A stretch of DNA of 64,000 nt from Reticulitermes speratus (taxonomy: Eukaryota; Arthropoda; Insecta; Blattodea; Rhinotermitidae): contig JAJKFL010000042.1 of the NCBI GenBank assembly GCA_021186555.1, positions 15,972,521-16,036,520 of the forward strand, written 5' to 3'. Under the pieces are notes generated by a model. The model made no database searches and was not told where the DNA came from. It saw nothing but the letters and a program-made list of their open reading frames with translations. Positions 10,126-22,499 of the stretch are shown here, piece after piece. Numbering within the stretch: the first letter of the stretch is position 1; each line of letters begins with the position of its first letter. The position numbers and the translations under genes are program-made.

Positions 10126-11054
10126 CCATATTGTTACACAATAAAATAATTTTGCTTGATGGTGCTTTTTATTAATCAATAAGTAGGCCTGTATTACATT
10201 TTCCTTTCGCCGTCACAGATTTATTTCTTTACTGTTGAGCATGACTGGAATCGAGAACCTCAAATAAGTTTTGAATACGTAAAAAACAGACATACAAGGG
10301 AATAAGCAGTAGGGGGGGGGGACGGGGTAGTGAGAGGCAATACATTTATTGCACAAAGGAACAGAAAATTCACTACTATGAAAGTTCTTAGACTGTGCCC
10401 GCTCGTCCTTCTGGTAACGGTAGACTGGAGGCAAGTAAGAGCGTTAAGAAGCGACGATGAGAAGTTGATAGGAAACAGACTATCTTGGTATGCGGTAGGG
10501 GCAAGAAATTGAGCACTTGGGCTCAATTTTGAATTTTTCGACTTTTGAATTCGAAGGTCTGCATTTATGACAGAATTTTTAGGACAATAGTAGGGCAGCT
10601 TTCAGGCGCATGATTTGAAGGTAATGTTGGGAGATCTGCAAGAGAAGCATACAGCACAACGTGGAATTTGTTTATGTGTAACTATTCTCTCTAGGCCCGA
10701 GAAAAACTACGAAAAACCTTGATCGATTTTGCCTGTCACGGAACCTTCCGGATGCATACTGAATTCTAGGCATTAGTTCGGCCTTCGAGTGCGCGAACAC
10801 TAGTCACAGCTGCTTTATTTATGAAAACGTGGAAGCGTGTTTTAGAAAGACTTTCTTCTCTGGTCCTTTGGATAAGTAACAAACTGTTAAATTGGTAGAA
10901 AAGAGAGAAGGCTAAAAACAATAATTTTGTTAACATTTTAGATACGATTTTGATTTTCGAAATAATGAACACGGAATTGTACATGAAAATTAATGAAAAA
11001 AAAAGTACCTACGTCGACAGGTGTATTTGTACTACGTTCTACAGTTGAAGGTAA
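10126..11054. other. No recognised feature
   Basis: Contains a G-run near 10312-10321. Open frames here are short and unrecognised. Confidence 0.5.
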
Positions 11055-11300
11055 ATTTGTCCCTGTACACGTCATGAAAGCATACGGCGGGAGGGGGAGG
11101 GGGGAATAAAAGTACAGCTCCGCTAATTTTTAACTTTGATATTAGATGGAGGTGAGTGTCAGTTTCACTCCCGGGCCGCTTTATCCCAAAGGAAGGATCT
11201 CCCGGTACTCATTGAAGAAGAGGCAATAGAGCCCCAGAAAGGGAAAATGAACCACTACTTCTTTGTCTCCAGTCGGCAGCCTAGCCACTATGCTATCATT
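11055..11300 (-). mobile_element. SINE-D, diverged
   Basis: Follows the reverse-complement order of SINE-D: a TACAGCTCC block, TTAGATGGAGGTGAGTG, a CCGGGCCGCTTTA block, CCGGTACTCATT, and a tRNA-like end near AGCCTAGCCACTATGCT. Many substitutions. Confidence 0.6.
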
Positions 11301-11558
11301 CTGCCGTTTTCACAGTCCTTTTTAACAATGAAGGTAAAGGGTGGTAGACGACGGCCTCTATCAGTGGTCTTGTTACAATGAACAGGGATATTTTATCATT
11401 TGTTTTTATATTTAATAGTTGCGTAATGACTTCAGTGGCTGAATGTGTCTGGCCAATCAAAAGCTTATTCCATCTAGAATGCCTCTAGGCTACATTTCCC
11501 GTTACACGCTACGCCACAAGTTTCATTCCTGAATCCAACTCAAATGCAGTGGACTTTG

Positions 11559-11603
<45 letters not shown>

Positions 11604-12018
11604 ACACTGCAAACAACGTCTATACACAGGTTTGTAGATTATGACAACTCACTTACAGTGTCCACTAATGGATCTTTACACTAAAATAAGTGTGTACTGC
11701 ATTTCAGAAAATAACGTGATCTTAACACAAAGCGGTGTTTGTCAAGGCCAAATTTATTTAACTAAATTATGTAACATTTATTCCATTCTTTCCATATCTT
11801 GGATATGAAACAAAATAAACACAAAGTTAATTTAGATCATTAAGTAAGGTGGTGATGTTGATTGACTGAAAACTAATTAACAAAGCCCGTATAGCAGAAT
11901 TCTTGAAAGCTAACAGTCCGTAGATGTTAAAGAAAATACTCGTCTTTTATGGCATCCAAAGTTTCACTACCCGTTCGTTATAGTCCGCCATTAAACTCTA
12001 ACCTAAACGACATTTTTC
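11301..12018. other. No gene; (AT)n microsatellite
   Basis: An uninterrupted AT dinucleotide run at about 11560-11600; otherwise unremarkable AT-rich sequence. Confidence 0.6.
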
Positions 12019-12028
12019 CAGTCAACAT

Positions 12029-12288
12029 TCTTTTTTCCAATGGCTCGACAGCCCCTTGGGGGCCTAGGCCGCCTCATTTTACGACGCTTCACGATCACAC
12101 TTTTAGACGCACTACACTCGGCAGGACTCCTCTGGACGAGGGACCAGCACGTCGCAGAGACCTCTACCTGACAACACACAACACTCACAAGAGACAGACA
12201 TCCATGTCCCCAGCCAGATTCGAACCCCACTCCTAGAAAGCGAGAGGCCACAGACCCATGCCTTAGACCGCGCGGCCACTGGGATCGG
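12029..12288 (-). mobile_element. SINE-A with 10-bp TSD
   Basis: Full-length reverse copy: A-run seen as T's at 12029-12036, the GGCCTAGGCCGCCTCATTTT body block, AGGACTCCTCTGG, and a tRNA-Leu-like head ending GGGATCGGC at 12281-12289. CAGTCAACAT occurs on both sides (12019-12028 and 12289-12298), a perfect target-site duplication. The open frame at 11949-12236 is SINE translation. Confidence 0.9.
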
Positions 12289-12298
12289 CAGTCAACAT

Positions 12299-13087
12299 CC
12301 TAACACACCCATATCTAAGATCAGTTTTCTTATCCATCAGCGCATAGGTCTTCCAAGCAGTCTCCTTCCTCCTTAATTTTCGACTAAAATGTTGTGTACA
12401 GTTTTCATCTGACTTGCGACTGCTACCGAGAAATCTATTATTTGGTACTTACACCCTATTCTTCAGAATTTTTGGAATAGAACAGTACGAAAAGAATTTT
12501 AGTGTATACCGTGGATAGATCTGGGGGAGACGGACTGTAAGAATGGAAGGTGGATTAAGGTGGCTCACCAACGTTTTCAATGGTAGGATTTGGTTCTACC
12601 GGTGTTATACCTTCCTGTTATGCTGCTACAGTGCTTGTTAGAGCAACAAGTATTGGGCAAATGTGTTGTAGTTATTGTTGTCTCTACTGGAACATTCAAG
12701 CTAAGGTACCAACAACACAACACTTATGATCTGATGACAGAAACTGAAGGACCATTCAAAGCGAGCATCTTGCATTTAGTACATCGATAGGTTATAAACG
12801 TGTGGACAGTTTTGTACGAAGTATTTTCTGTACATTTAAATGTAGGTCTATTTTCACCATGTTAAGTGGGTTCGTGTCACCACGGCGTGGCTCGTCCTCA
12901 GGTTGCGGGCAGAGGAGACAGATTCCAAAAATGGAATGTAGCTGCGAATACACTGAATAAGTAGTCGCGGACAGCCGACAAGGGGTTGTCCTCCAGCTAG
13001 GGGGTGGGATGAGAGGCTAACAACTCCTCACAGTAAAAAAAATCAACATGTCACAAAATGTTACGCATGGTCTCGAACTTGAAAGTG
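12299..13087. other. No recognised feature
   Basis: No supported gene or repeat. Confidence 0.5.
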
Positions 13088-13143
13088 ATTAATTAATTAT
13101 TTTATTCCAACAAATGCACTACACTATTTTAGTGTTTTCTTGT

Positions 13144-13187
13144 CCGTACATATGTTTCAGCACTCCTTGTGCCATCCTCAGGGGTGT
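13144..13187 (-). ncRNA. Candidate type I hammerhead, left arm
   Basis: The minus strand has CUGAGGA, an extra U, stem II GGCAC/GUGCU (5 bp with one G-U), GAAA and C-AUAU-GUA. Downstream CGGACA pairs poorly with upstream ACACCC, so stem I is degenerate. Confidence 0.5.
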
Positions 13188-13682
13188 CGTCGAGAGTTCA
13201 CAGTTTTCAAATGCATCCAATTCACTTTCACAACATAAATTCACTATCACTGAATATCACTTATCTTCTTGTTCATGGTGGTCAGCTTGTCTTCTTTGGC
13301 GTTTTATTAAAAATGAATAATTAAAACTTCATAAATGAAGATAGTCGTAGTATAAAATATTAAAACTTTTTAAGACTTTGTTCGACAGCTGGCTATGTAG
13401 TACAAAATACACCACAGGACGATCAACAACACAGCAAAGGACACGATCAAATATGATCGCACAAATAATATACATAGCCAGCTGTCGAACAAAGTCTTAA
13501 AAAGTTTTAATATTTTATACTACAACTATCTTCATTTATAAAGTTTTAATTATTCAATTTTAATAAAACACCAAAGACAAGCTGACCACCATGAAGAAGA
13601 AGATAAGTTATATTCAGTGATAGTGAATTTATGTTGTGAAAGTGAATTGGATGCATTTGAAAACTGTGAATTCTCGACGACA

Positions 13683-13724
13683 CTCCCGAGGATGGCACAA
13701 GGAGTGCCGAAACATATATACGGA
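13683..13724 (+). repeat. Hammerhead-like motif, right arm, U4 mutated
   Basis: Same layout as the left arm, with stem II GGCAC/GUGCC fully paired, but the first box reads CCGAGGA and stem III is CATATATA instead of CATATGTA. Probably inactive. Confidence 0.5.
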
Positions 13725-13847
13725 CAAGAAAACACTAAAATAGTGTAGTGCATTTGTTGGAATAAAATAATTAATTAAGTGTTAAAATGCACGGTATATA
13801 TAATTTAAAGTATGGAAGTGCTTATTTGGAAAGATTTAAGGTATGAA

Positions 13848-14062
13848 AAATGATCAAATCGAAGAGGATGAGAGGCGCGGGGAATGTGGCACGTACGCTG
13901 AGTAGAGAAATGCAAATTGGGGTTTGGTCGGGAAAGCTGAATGATAGAGACCATTTGGACGAACTAGTCTTAGATGGAAGGACAGTATAAAAGAGATCAT
14001 AGAGATGTGGGAGAGGAGGGCGTGGATTGGATTGATCTGGGTTAGGATAGGGACTACTCGAA
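13848..14062 (+). mobile_element. LINE 3'-end relic
   Basis: Landmarks of the 9604-9985 LINE tail in order: GGAATGTGGCACG, TAGATGGAAGGA, GATTGGATTGATCTGGG and TAGGATAGGGAC. The frame is broken. A minus-strand frame here is a shadow. Confidence 0.6.
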
Positions 14063-16648
14063 TAGTTGTCCGCTGTCCTACAAACACTGGTTTGGCACCA
14101 CTCGAATAGTTGCCGGGTCATACTAGCATTAGGGTGGCAGGACTCAAAATAGCTGCTGGCTGTCACGTGGACTTCCGTAACCAAATGCCGGATTCAGGAA
14201 GTCTGGGGCCGTGGAGGGCAAACTTTCAGTGGCCCAGCTTTAGCTGTTGCTATCCACACAGGCTCGCAGGTGTCTGAATGTGAGCTGGATATCAAAGAAC
14301 TGGGAACATAAATACAAGGTAAACGTCAGACATACCTTCATTTATAAGCCTAGGAGGCCACGGCTTGCTGCACTGCCACTCTGTATGTTAGCAGTCACAT
14401 CTGGGTAGTAGCCACATGCAGCTGCAAAAACTGGCAGCAATAAATTACACATGAAATGTACACTTGAGTCGACATTTCTATTTCCACCTTTGCTGAAAAA
14501 CCGCTTGAGGCGTCTTGCTATGTTATCAGACTTAGCGTCATTGCAATTTTTTTTTCCAATTTTTTTTTGTTATCGAAGTTAGGTCCTTTTAAAGAACTTT
14601 ATTTTCATGAGCAAGGACACCGTACGGCCACAAAGACTATTTCCTCAGTAGGTTTGTGCTCCACATTTTCCCCTTACAATTTCAAGGGGCTTTTTGTTAG
14701 CTTTATTATAAAAGACCCCGGCGCCCAGAAGCAAATGTACCATTAAATATCGGTCAGTCTGACCTTAAAATGCTTCCATACAATGAAATCATCGATTACT
14801 TGAAAATTGTTGTGATGTCATACCAGTTAATAATAACAGACTCCACTGAAAGCCCCTGTAACTTGGTAAGTGTATGGCATCAGGAAAGTAGATATAAATC
14901 ACGTATTGTGCTTTGTACCCACAATTCAAGGGGCGGATTTATGATGTAGTAAAACCTTTAATGACATTGTGTTGCCTACTAAATATTGACAGATGTTAAA
15001 ACCTCTATCGCTCTTTACAGTTTTGACCTTGATGGCATATGATGCACGCTACTGTTAATGAAACGGAGCTTTCGAATGGACAGTGTTTACGTTGACAACG
15101 GATGATTAAGTCAGTCAAAGGCTTTAGGGAACAGAACTGATTTAAAGTATCCGTTCTTCTGGTGCATTATTTTCTAGTGAAAGAAAAGTGACGAATATAT
15201 CCGGACAATTCTAGAATTTTCTCATTATTTGCATTCGACTACATGTTGGCTGCCAAGCATGCACGATTATTTAATTCGCGAAGACTCCAAATGAAGGACC
15301 TAACTTGAAAGAGGAGAGGGGCATAAGGAGGGGAAAGCCAGAAGATGCTGAGGGTCGTGTGTGGCGTCATATCTTCGTGAGATCTTGCAATTGGATTTCT
15401 TAGTGGTTACTGGAGGGTACGAACGTCTGTTACTTGCTTGGGGGCGTTCTTGTACGTCACGTGATTAGTGGAAGGCACTCTTGCGTTGAAGGCTCCCTGC
15501 ACTGACGGTGTCCACGGACCTGTTTGTTTTCTTCAGGTTTTACCCCTCGAGGCACAATTTCATAGCGCTTGGCACAGGCTGGTGGTTGAGGTAGTGGTGG
15601 TAATGTCCACTCCCTATTCCCCTTACAGTAGCGTATTCATGATCTTTTAGAAAGCAGTTCTCGTCTTCAGTTGCCTTCCAAGCACCGACAAAGCCAGGTT
15701 GAGTTTCACAGGCCTCTTAGTAAGATGGTCATCAACAGTTGAGTTCAAATCCGGAGAACATTTTGTCGTTTTAATTATGTTGAAAATTTATACATATCGT
15801 CACATTAAGGTATAAAGTTCAAGTGTTAGTGATTTTAGTCTCCCCTCCAGGGCGCCAATCCACTGCGGAAGGTTACAACACAGCAGAGTACAACTACCTT
15901 CCTAGATTCGCTACTTGTCATTGTGCTCTTGTGCCAAGCAACAGCAGGGCCAGCTAAAGTCCCCCGTGTGTGCATTGTTGAGGTAAAACATTGCAAGTGA
16001 GAGAGAAGGACAAGACGTGCTTCTTTAGACAAACCATTCGCCTGGCACCGTAGCAAAAAAAGAGAGGTGTTTGACACAGAAACAAAGTATAAGTTGACTC
16101 GAAAATTACAACTATATTGTTAAAAGTGATTACTTTTCTGCGGAAACGGTGATAAGTTACAAAACACTTGATCGACTGCAGACTTTTATATTGTGCGTGC
16201 TGGCCACTCGGAGGAGATCTACATATAAAACGTAAGTGCCAACATCTCATTACAAGAGTGTTCTCTTGTCGAATTCATATGTATTATTTAATTTGAATAC
16301 CTTAAGCTAATAATTTGGTGTTGGGCTACCATGCAAACGAAATACATTTCTATTACATTCTCTGTGTCCTCTTTTCCTCAAATACTCCCTTTCAACTGAT
16401 GTTTCAAAACCAAAAGATTAGAAGTTTTTGTTCCAAGCTGGACAAAAAGATGACAGTCCGGACATAACCTAAAACAATGGCTAGGTGTCTCGTAACGAGC
16501 ACGGCACACGAAGCCGACAATAAAGTATGAGCAATTATTAAGCGACAAGATTGTAATCTTTACTTTGAATTTATTGTTTAAATTTAACTAATCACAGGAA
16601 TTACTTTTTTAACAATTTAGTCGACTGGAAGCTGAAACTTAACGGTCA
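14063..16648. other. No supported gene
   Basis: About 2.6 kb with no recognisable family. T-runs near 14548-14569. Frames at 15468-15650 and 15835-16250 are short, unconserved in appearance and lack motifs. Confidence 0.4.
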
Positions 16649-16773
16649 TTAAGTTTAAGTTACACCAACTAATGCACAATAATTATTAACACAGTAAGGT
16701 ATATTTGGAGTTACAAATATACCTTACTGTGTTAATAATTCTTGTGCATTAGTTGGTTTAACTTAAACTTAAG
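16649..16773. repeat. Short palindrome sharing edges with hammerhead repeats
   Basis: Arms 16649-16706 and 16714-16773 around a spacer of about 7 bp. The outer arm segment CCAACTAATGCAC and the flank AAAATGCACGGT (16777-16788) match the edges of the hammerhead-bearing inverted repeats, but no catalytic core lies inside. Probably an internally deleted member. Confidence 0.55.
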
Positions 16774-16788
16774 ACAAAATGCACGGTA

Positions 16789-17340
16789 CATATAATATAA
16801 ACTTAAATATCATTAGTTAACAATTTAACTGTCATTTTTGGCGCCACTCTCACCAGTGTCATCCATGTTTAATAACCTTAGTAAATAAAGGTTGCTGTGT
16901 AATAACATACTGTAACGCGAACATTTACTGTCAGGAAATGTGACAATCATTAGCGGAGTGTTGAGAAACAATCTCGAAGCACTCAGCCTGTCACGGCTTT
17001 TACCTCCTGTGCTTGGAAACATATTTTGCTGAAGATAGTGTCTTCTGGGTTGTAATTCCATGTAGTCTCGTAAATGTATAACGACGTTTAAGAGGAACCT
17101 TCTGTCTTCATTTCACTTCTGGTTTACTGCTTAAGTAAGTGGCAGTTTCTGCTGCATTGTTATCATACTGAATTGCTGACTCAAAATGAAAATTGATTAT
17201 ATGATCTCTAACAATCCATTTATGCTTTTGAATAATGTCATCATGGATGTCATTCAGTATTGCTAACACGAAGAAATGCCAAAGAAATAATATCGGTATG
17301 AAATTATATACATATAATTTCGGTTTAAAACAGAATGTAG
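16789..17340. other. No recognised feature
   Basis: No supported gene or repeat. Confidence 0.5.
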
Positions 17341-17640
17341 AGTAAAGGTCACCCCTTAATATGCCAGTTCAGGTACAGAGGGGAGATAGAGGTAGGCTTA
17401 TATCTGTCCCCATTTTCAACGTCGTCACTAGGTGGAGGTGAGTGGCCAAGTTCACGCTCCGGTCGCTTTAACCCTGGGAAAGGACTACAGTAACCATTGT
17501 AGAGAAGGCTGGTTAGGCCACAGGACCGGTCTGGACGAGTGTGGAGAAGAGAAAATCCATTGCCCCCACTGAGGTTTGAACCTCGGACCTTCCATCCTGT
17601 AGCGAGTCGCTATACTGACTACGCCATCCCAGACCCCCAA
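17341..17640 (-). mobile_element. SINE-D
   Basis: Reverse copy with the body blocks TAGGTGGAGGTGAGTGG and GGCCACAGGACCGGTCTGG, and a tRNA-like head (reverse B box TTTGAACCTCGGACC near 17576; reverse A-box region CGACTACGCC near 17615). Confidence 0.8.
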
Positions 17641-18512
17641 AACAGAATATAATAAATCTGAACTTTCACCATCCAATCCTGAAATCTGCATTAGCAACAT
17701 CGCATTGGATAATTATTTTATAATTATATACATTTTGGTAAGAATTTTCTGAAACTTGTCATTCAATGTGATGATAGTTATTCTTTGGTATGTACTTCAC
17801 TAAGTATTTTGGATATTTTTTTGCAAATTATTAATCCGTCAAGTCTTCCATAAGTGTCTGCTGCGGTTCGAGAAGCCTACATGATATGGTAACCTTGACC
17901 CTCAGCTAAAACTTCACTTCTCACCTGTAGCTTATCAGCAGTAATTCACATGTTCAACATTATTAGGATTATAAAAAAAAATGTAATGCATTGGGCGGGT
18001 ATCTACACGCTAGGGGGTTGAGAAATGCATATAGGTTTTCGTTGTAAATAAACTGTACTTATGCATTGTCAGACACAACTATTTATTATTATTAAAAACT
18101 TGTCACATTACCTCTAGCAACATATATCGCTTTAGTAAGTCACCTTCAGGTTAATCTGGTAAAACATAAAAATATAAAAAATATTAAATTGTATGAAATA
18201 TAAAATAACTTTATATTATTTATAAATCGCAGAAAATGCATATAAAACATTATTAGGAGAAAATATTGCCTAGCAAAACAAGAACAGGAATACATAGAAG
18301 CATGAAGATAAATTAGTTTCTTGTGCTTGAAGTATGAAGCACAGTGCAAAATGAAGAGCCATTTCTCTTCAACTATTACATTGAAATGCGTTTGTTATAA
18401 CCGCCGATATAGAGATCCAGAAAATTTTGATTGGAAACTGTGAAGGAAATAAATCTCTGAGACTTCTAGCCGTATATTGCAAGATAATATTATAAGGGTA
18501 TTAAATAAAAAT
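17641..18512. other. No recognised feature
   Basis: Very AT-rich. A possible old LINE-tail trace near 18001-18045 is too short to call. Confidence 0.4.
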
Positions 18513-18805
18513 TGCGGTGGCGTAGCTGGTGGAGGCACTGCGGTACAAGCCGGAAGGTCGCGGGTTCGATTCCCGATGGTGTCACTAAAATTTTTCATTG
18601 ACTTAATCTTTCCGACCGTACTATGGCCCTGGGGTCTGCTCAGTCTCTAATAGAAATAACTACCATGAATATTTCCTGGAGGGTAAAGGCGGCCGGTTCG
18701 TATGGCTGACAACCTGACCACCTTCCTGTGCCGATTGTCTGGAAATCTGGGAGTCTCGACCTCCTGGAACCCTCAGGCCCTGTACGGGGATTGCTTTACC
18801 TTACA
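18513..18805 (+). mobile_element. SINE-C
   Basis: tRNA-like head (GCGGTGGCGTAGCTGG at 18513, B box GGGTTCGATTCCCG near 18562) plus the body block TATGGCCCTGGGGTCTG, ending near GGGATTGCTTTACC. A second copy with a perfect duplication is at 29791-30096. It ends in a TA-rich microsatellite at 18804-18818. Confidence 0.85.
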
Positions 18806-19175
18806 TATATATATATACACACATATTCTTTCAGTTTTAACCGTTGTGTGAGACGTTTTACATATCGGACTGCACGTGACAATAACATGAATATTACGAA
18901 ACTCGTCTACAAGGTCGGCCAGTCATCTTAGGCTGACGACTCTATCTACCAGGAGCCTCTAAATGCTTCACCTTCTGCAGGAATATTTAGGTCGACTGCC
19001 ACCACAAGAACATACACACCATTAAATCACAGCTTATCACATGTAGCATAGCTGCAGTTTATCAACTCTACCTTCACTGTTAATGTTGTTTTCGTACTCG
19101 TTTTATAGCTACTCTTATTAGCTACTTTTATGTGGTCTATTTGATAACGCTGTCAGTATCAGACTGTTACTGTTG
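18806..19175. other. No recognised feature
   Basis: No supported gene or repeat. Confidence 0.5.
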
Positions 19176-19385
19176 ATGGTAGGGTGACCATTGAAAGGTT
19201 AGATAGCAGGAACTTGAAAGGAAGGGGTTGCGGCATAATCGAGGTACTATCTCGGCTTTTTCATAGAGGAACTGAGGTAAACCATGAAAGAGCTCAATCA
19301 GAATTGGCAATGTCCCTGCGGAGATTCAAACCCGGCACGTTCCGAATTCAAATCCAGGCTGTAACTGCTACACTATGCCGCCTGT
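19176..19385 (-). mobile_element. Probable SINE-E remnant
   Basis: Shares ordered blocks with 29183-29345: a GGCATAATCGAGG/GGCATTTGCC area, GAACTGAGGTAAACCA, a CAATCAGAATTGG area, ATTCAAACC, and an end at TGCCG. Reverse B-box-like and A-box-like segments at 19325-19385 suggest a tRNA head on the minus strand. A (TTG)n microsatellite follows at 19384-19425. Confidence 0.4.
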
Positions 19386-19425
19386 TGTTTTTGTTTTTAT
19401 TTTTGTTCGTGTTGTTGTTGTTGTT

Positions 19426-20218
19426 GTCTCTGTTACAACTACATGGCGCTCTTTAGGCTGTAGATGTAACAGACAGTCTCCAAACACGAAAAGTATATAT
19501 ACTGAATAAGAAGCAGTGAAAAGGACACAAGGGGCGATTCTCCAGCTTGTAGATTCAACATAGCGTTAAAACCTCATCTGAAAATAGTCGTAATATCGAG
19601 GTAAAGCATGTGTGGATCTGTACCTCCCTTCTCCCATACGACTTCATGAAGTGCACGGGAATAAATTTAAAGCAAACGGTAAGTTCCACATAGTTACCAC
19701 TGCTCTACGAAGGATTCAGTGTAGAAACGTGAAAGCTCTGGGTCCTCACACGGAGTTAATTAGCATAAGAAAACGTTCGTCCGAAAAGTATGAACATAAC
19801 ACGAACCAGTAATCTGTGTTCATATAAAGCAAGGAGAAGAAACTAGCACAATACAGTATTACGATTTTTCTTATGCAGATAGGCTAATGTCGATGGATCT
19901 AGCTCAGTAGGGCGTAATCGACGGACTTTGGTAGCAGTGATGTTGAAATCTGTGTTCTACCTGATAGTTAATTACACCACCGTACACACGTAACAATTAA
20001 CATGAAAGATACCAAGACGTATGCGGTAATGGAGGTAGATATAAGAGAAGGGGAGAGTTCCCGTCACTAAGGAGAGCACGCACACACGCATGCACACATG
20101 CAGGACCTTCGAAACAAAAGGCTGTAGTTTCAGATGCTCATATTTATTCACGACACTAATTCTGACATCACAAAACTAATACATCATGGGAGATTTAATT
20201 ATTGTAAAGATATTTAAT
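19426..20218. other. No supported gene
   Basis: A short tRNA-like stretch near 19893-19960 does not fold into a tRNA. A CA-rich run lies at 20078-20100. Confidence 0.45.
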
Positions 20219-20488
20219 GCCGATCCCAGTGACCGCGCGGTCTAAGGCGTGGGTCTGCGGCCACTCGCTTACTGGGATTGTGGGTTCGAATCTTGCCGGG
20301 GGCATGGATGTCTGCTCTTGTGAGCGTTGTGTGTTGTGTAGGTAGCGGTCCTCTGTGACGGGCTGGTCCCTCCGTCCAGAGGAGTCCTACCGAGTGTGGC
20401 GTGTCTAAAAAGTGTGATCGTAAAGCCTCGAACAATGAGGCGGCCTAGGCCCCCTAGGGGCTGCCGAGCCATTGAAAAAAAAAGACAT
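20219..20488 (+). mobile_element. SINE-A, full length
   Basis: Head GCCGATCCCAGTGACCGCGC at 20219, B box GGGTTCGAATC near 20281, body block CCAGAGGAGTCCTACC, 3' block GAGGCGGCCTAGGCC, and an A-run at 20475-20485. The flanks GATATTTAAT and GACATTTAGT could be a decayed target duplication. Overlapping open frames on the minus strand are SINE translation. Confidence 0.9.
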
Positions 20489-20944
20489 TTAGTATGTGAT
20501 TCTTGTGTATCCAGTAATATATAAAATAAAATGTCCGTAACTGCTGCCAATGTATCTTTAGCGACGCTTTCCTTCAATTCTTCGACATCATAAATGGTAT
20601 CACTAAATACGAAAAGATAAACACAGTCCCAGTTCCTATGTTTCATGTGATACACAAGTCATTAGTGCAACCTCTGCAGGTTTTAAATCGGCTGTCCAAT
20701 CAGTCCGACCCACAAAGGCCACATAAATATTAAGACTCGCAGGCCTCACCGTGTAAAAATACGAAAAGGGTGATTGCATAACTAGAGCCGTTTTTACAAT
20801 ACAAAATTACGCTAAAAGTACGTCGACTTCAAGGATACAGTACTAAACTCAGCAAAATCACAAGACTGATGTGACGGCGCGTCTAAAGTGATGAGTGAAG
20901 TTTCGAAAATTCTCTGCATAAATGCCATATTCCGTGCTTTGACA
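20489..20944. other. No recognised feature
   Basis: No supported gene or repeat. Confidence 0.5.
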
Positions 20945-21045
20945 CCCCTCATTCAGTGTCGAGGTTAAAGAAAGGAGATCAACCTCTACTCCCTATGGGC
21001 CTGCATGGGTGGTCAAGTGAGAACTTTACCTACCTATATCTATGC
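20945..21045 (+). mobile_element. SINE-D 3' fragment
   Basis: Ordered match to the SINE-D 3' part: GTGTCGAGGTTAAAGAAA, a CTCTACTCCCTATGGGCC block, and CTTTACCTACC at the end. Confidence 0.45.
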
Positions 21046-21479
21046 TTTTCGGCACTATTATTTATTTTGTTTACAAGTAGTATTTACTGAAATTATTCAG
21101 GTGACGCGGAGCCGCAAATAATCTATCTGTAGCATTTCCTCGAGGGTCACTTGCGGGCCCCGGCCGCATGTTAATCGCCCTGTTAAATGATCTCACTATA
21201 TTGTACTACGGGCATACAGCAGTTGTTGTATAGTGAATTAAACAACATAACAAGTTTGAGCCTAAATTTAGACCTAACTGCCATAATACAACACTGACGT
21301 CGTCAACAAGCTAGCAAGGCCCTCGCACGCAAAAAGTACCAATTTGACACGGCGTTTCAGCATCGCGAAACATAAATCGTGACAGATACAGCACACAATT
21401 AATTGTTCGTTTCGCGTAAACATTTCCTAAACGAACTTTAGTACTGATATTCTACCAAATTATGGTGACTATGAGCAGC
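21046..21479. other. No recognised feature
   Basis: No supported gene or repeat. Confidence 0.5.
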
Positions 21480-21645
21480 GTAAGGTTGTAGTTGGTTGCG
21501 ACATTTCGGGAAAATATATCTGTCCCACATGTTAAATAAAGCCATATGTTGTACCGAAACGTCGTGTAACGAACTACCAACCTATGACGCGCAACATCCC
21601 AGAAGAGCGAAGGCATCTACCTCATCGCGACCGAAGCCTGAAATC
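21480..21645. repeat. Decayed inverted repeat of the second hammerhead-like family
   Basis: GGTTGCGACATTTCGGG at 21494 and CCGAAACGTCG at 21557 are remnants of opposed GAAAC segments. The right edge, AACATCCCAGAAGAGCG then ATCGCGACCGAAGCCTGAAAT, matches the edges of 31567, 48758 and 52085. Both cores are destroyed. Confidence 0.5.
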
Positions 21646-22225
21646 TGTTAACTTATTGACCATTTGAAAGAAATAAGACCCTACGTGTATAGCTGTCTCC
21701 CCTTTCGACTGTTAAATATTTTAATAATTAAGCAGGGAAGTCCCTAAGTTACGAATTCCAGTTCTCTGCCCTCAGCAGAAAGTTTTGTCATCATAAAAAT
21801 GCAAACCGCAGCACATCACCGTGCACAAAATACGTAGATAAGCAATATTGGCAACACTCTCGCTCTCGTGCAAGGTGACGGGAAATTCGTAAAAACATTC
21901 ACCTTCAAGAAACATTACATCAACTCGCGAATCTTTCAGACACCGACGCCCAATTGGCGTGTCCTTGACCCGAATAACTTGAACACGCTTATCTTTCTTC
22001 TTCATTCGATGCTGACCGCAACAGGAATTCAGGGGCAGTCAAGTTATCGTCAAAGTGCCTGCCAAAGCGGTCAAGCTAATAAGTATTCCAGGAAGATTAC
22101 TACTGCCTTTTCGGCCACTGATTTTTTAATGCTCATCCTGTTTTGCGGTATTGGCGTCGTGTCATAGCGGACTGCATTGTTGAAGTCTCGGAGGAATATG
22201 CTACCTCCTAAACGTCAGAACATGC
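21646..22225. other. No recognised feature
   Basis: Open frames at 21772-22005 (minus) and 21868-22167 (plus) overlap each other and lack motifs. Confidence 0.45.
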
Positions 22226-22300
22226 TTGATTTGAGGCTTCCGCCGCGATGTTGATGAGATCTGCGCTCTTCTGGGGTATTACGAGGCGTCACACCAAAAA
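22226..22300. repeat. Edge fragment of the second hammerhead-like family
   Basis: AGGCTTCCGCCGCGATGTTG, then GATGAGATCTGCGCTCTTCT and TATTACGAGGCGTC, the same outer edge as 31567-31680, 48758-48995 and 52085-52140. No ribozyme core present. Confidence 0.6.
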
Positions 22301-22499
22301 TACGATCGACAGAAAAAATAAGCACTGTATGGGCTTAAAATTAGTAATTACAAATATCTGAGTCCCTTGTTATACATAATCTCTATTCAAAGCTCCTCTT
22401 CATCATCTGGGTCTTACTTCAAACCAAGAAGTAATAGAACTTCTTTCTTAAGAAAGTCTTATATTCGTATATACCGAGTCGTTTATACTCATTTCTGAG
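22301..22499. other. No recognised feature
   Basis: Short unassigned spacer. Confidence 0.5.

Larger units (their letters stand above)
13088..13777. mobile_element. 690-bp inverted repeat, hammerhead-like motif on each arm
   Basis: Arms of about 310 bp (13088-13399 and 13471-13777) are near-identical reverse complements around a 71-bp spacer. This explains why almost the same 67-codon frame appears once on each strand (13114-13320 and 13550-13753). The right arm is followed by AAAATGCACGGT at 13784. No reverse transcriptase or endonuclease is encoded. Transcription through it would give a very long RNA hairpin. Confidence 0.8.

Noticed and set aside
11949..12251. Open frames of 95 and 82 codons
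   Set aside because: Translation of SINE-A; identical strings arise from every copy.
19893..19960. Possible tRNA
   Set aside because: A-box and B-box-like words only; arms do not pair.
20219..20300. tRNA-Leu gene
   Set aside because: Internal promoter boxes are present, but there is no complete cloverleaf or acceptor stem, and the sequence continues into a SINE body; the same holds for all other tRNA-like heads.
20214..20655. 128-codon minus-strand frame
   Set aside because: Mostly SINE-A plus its flank.
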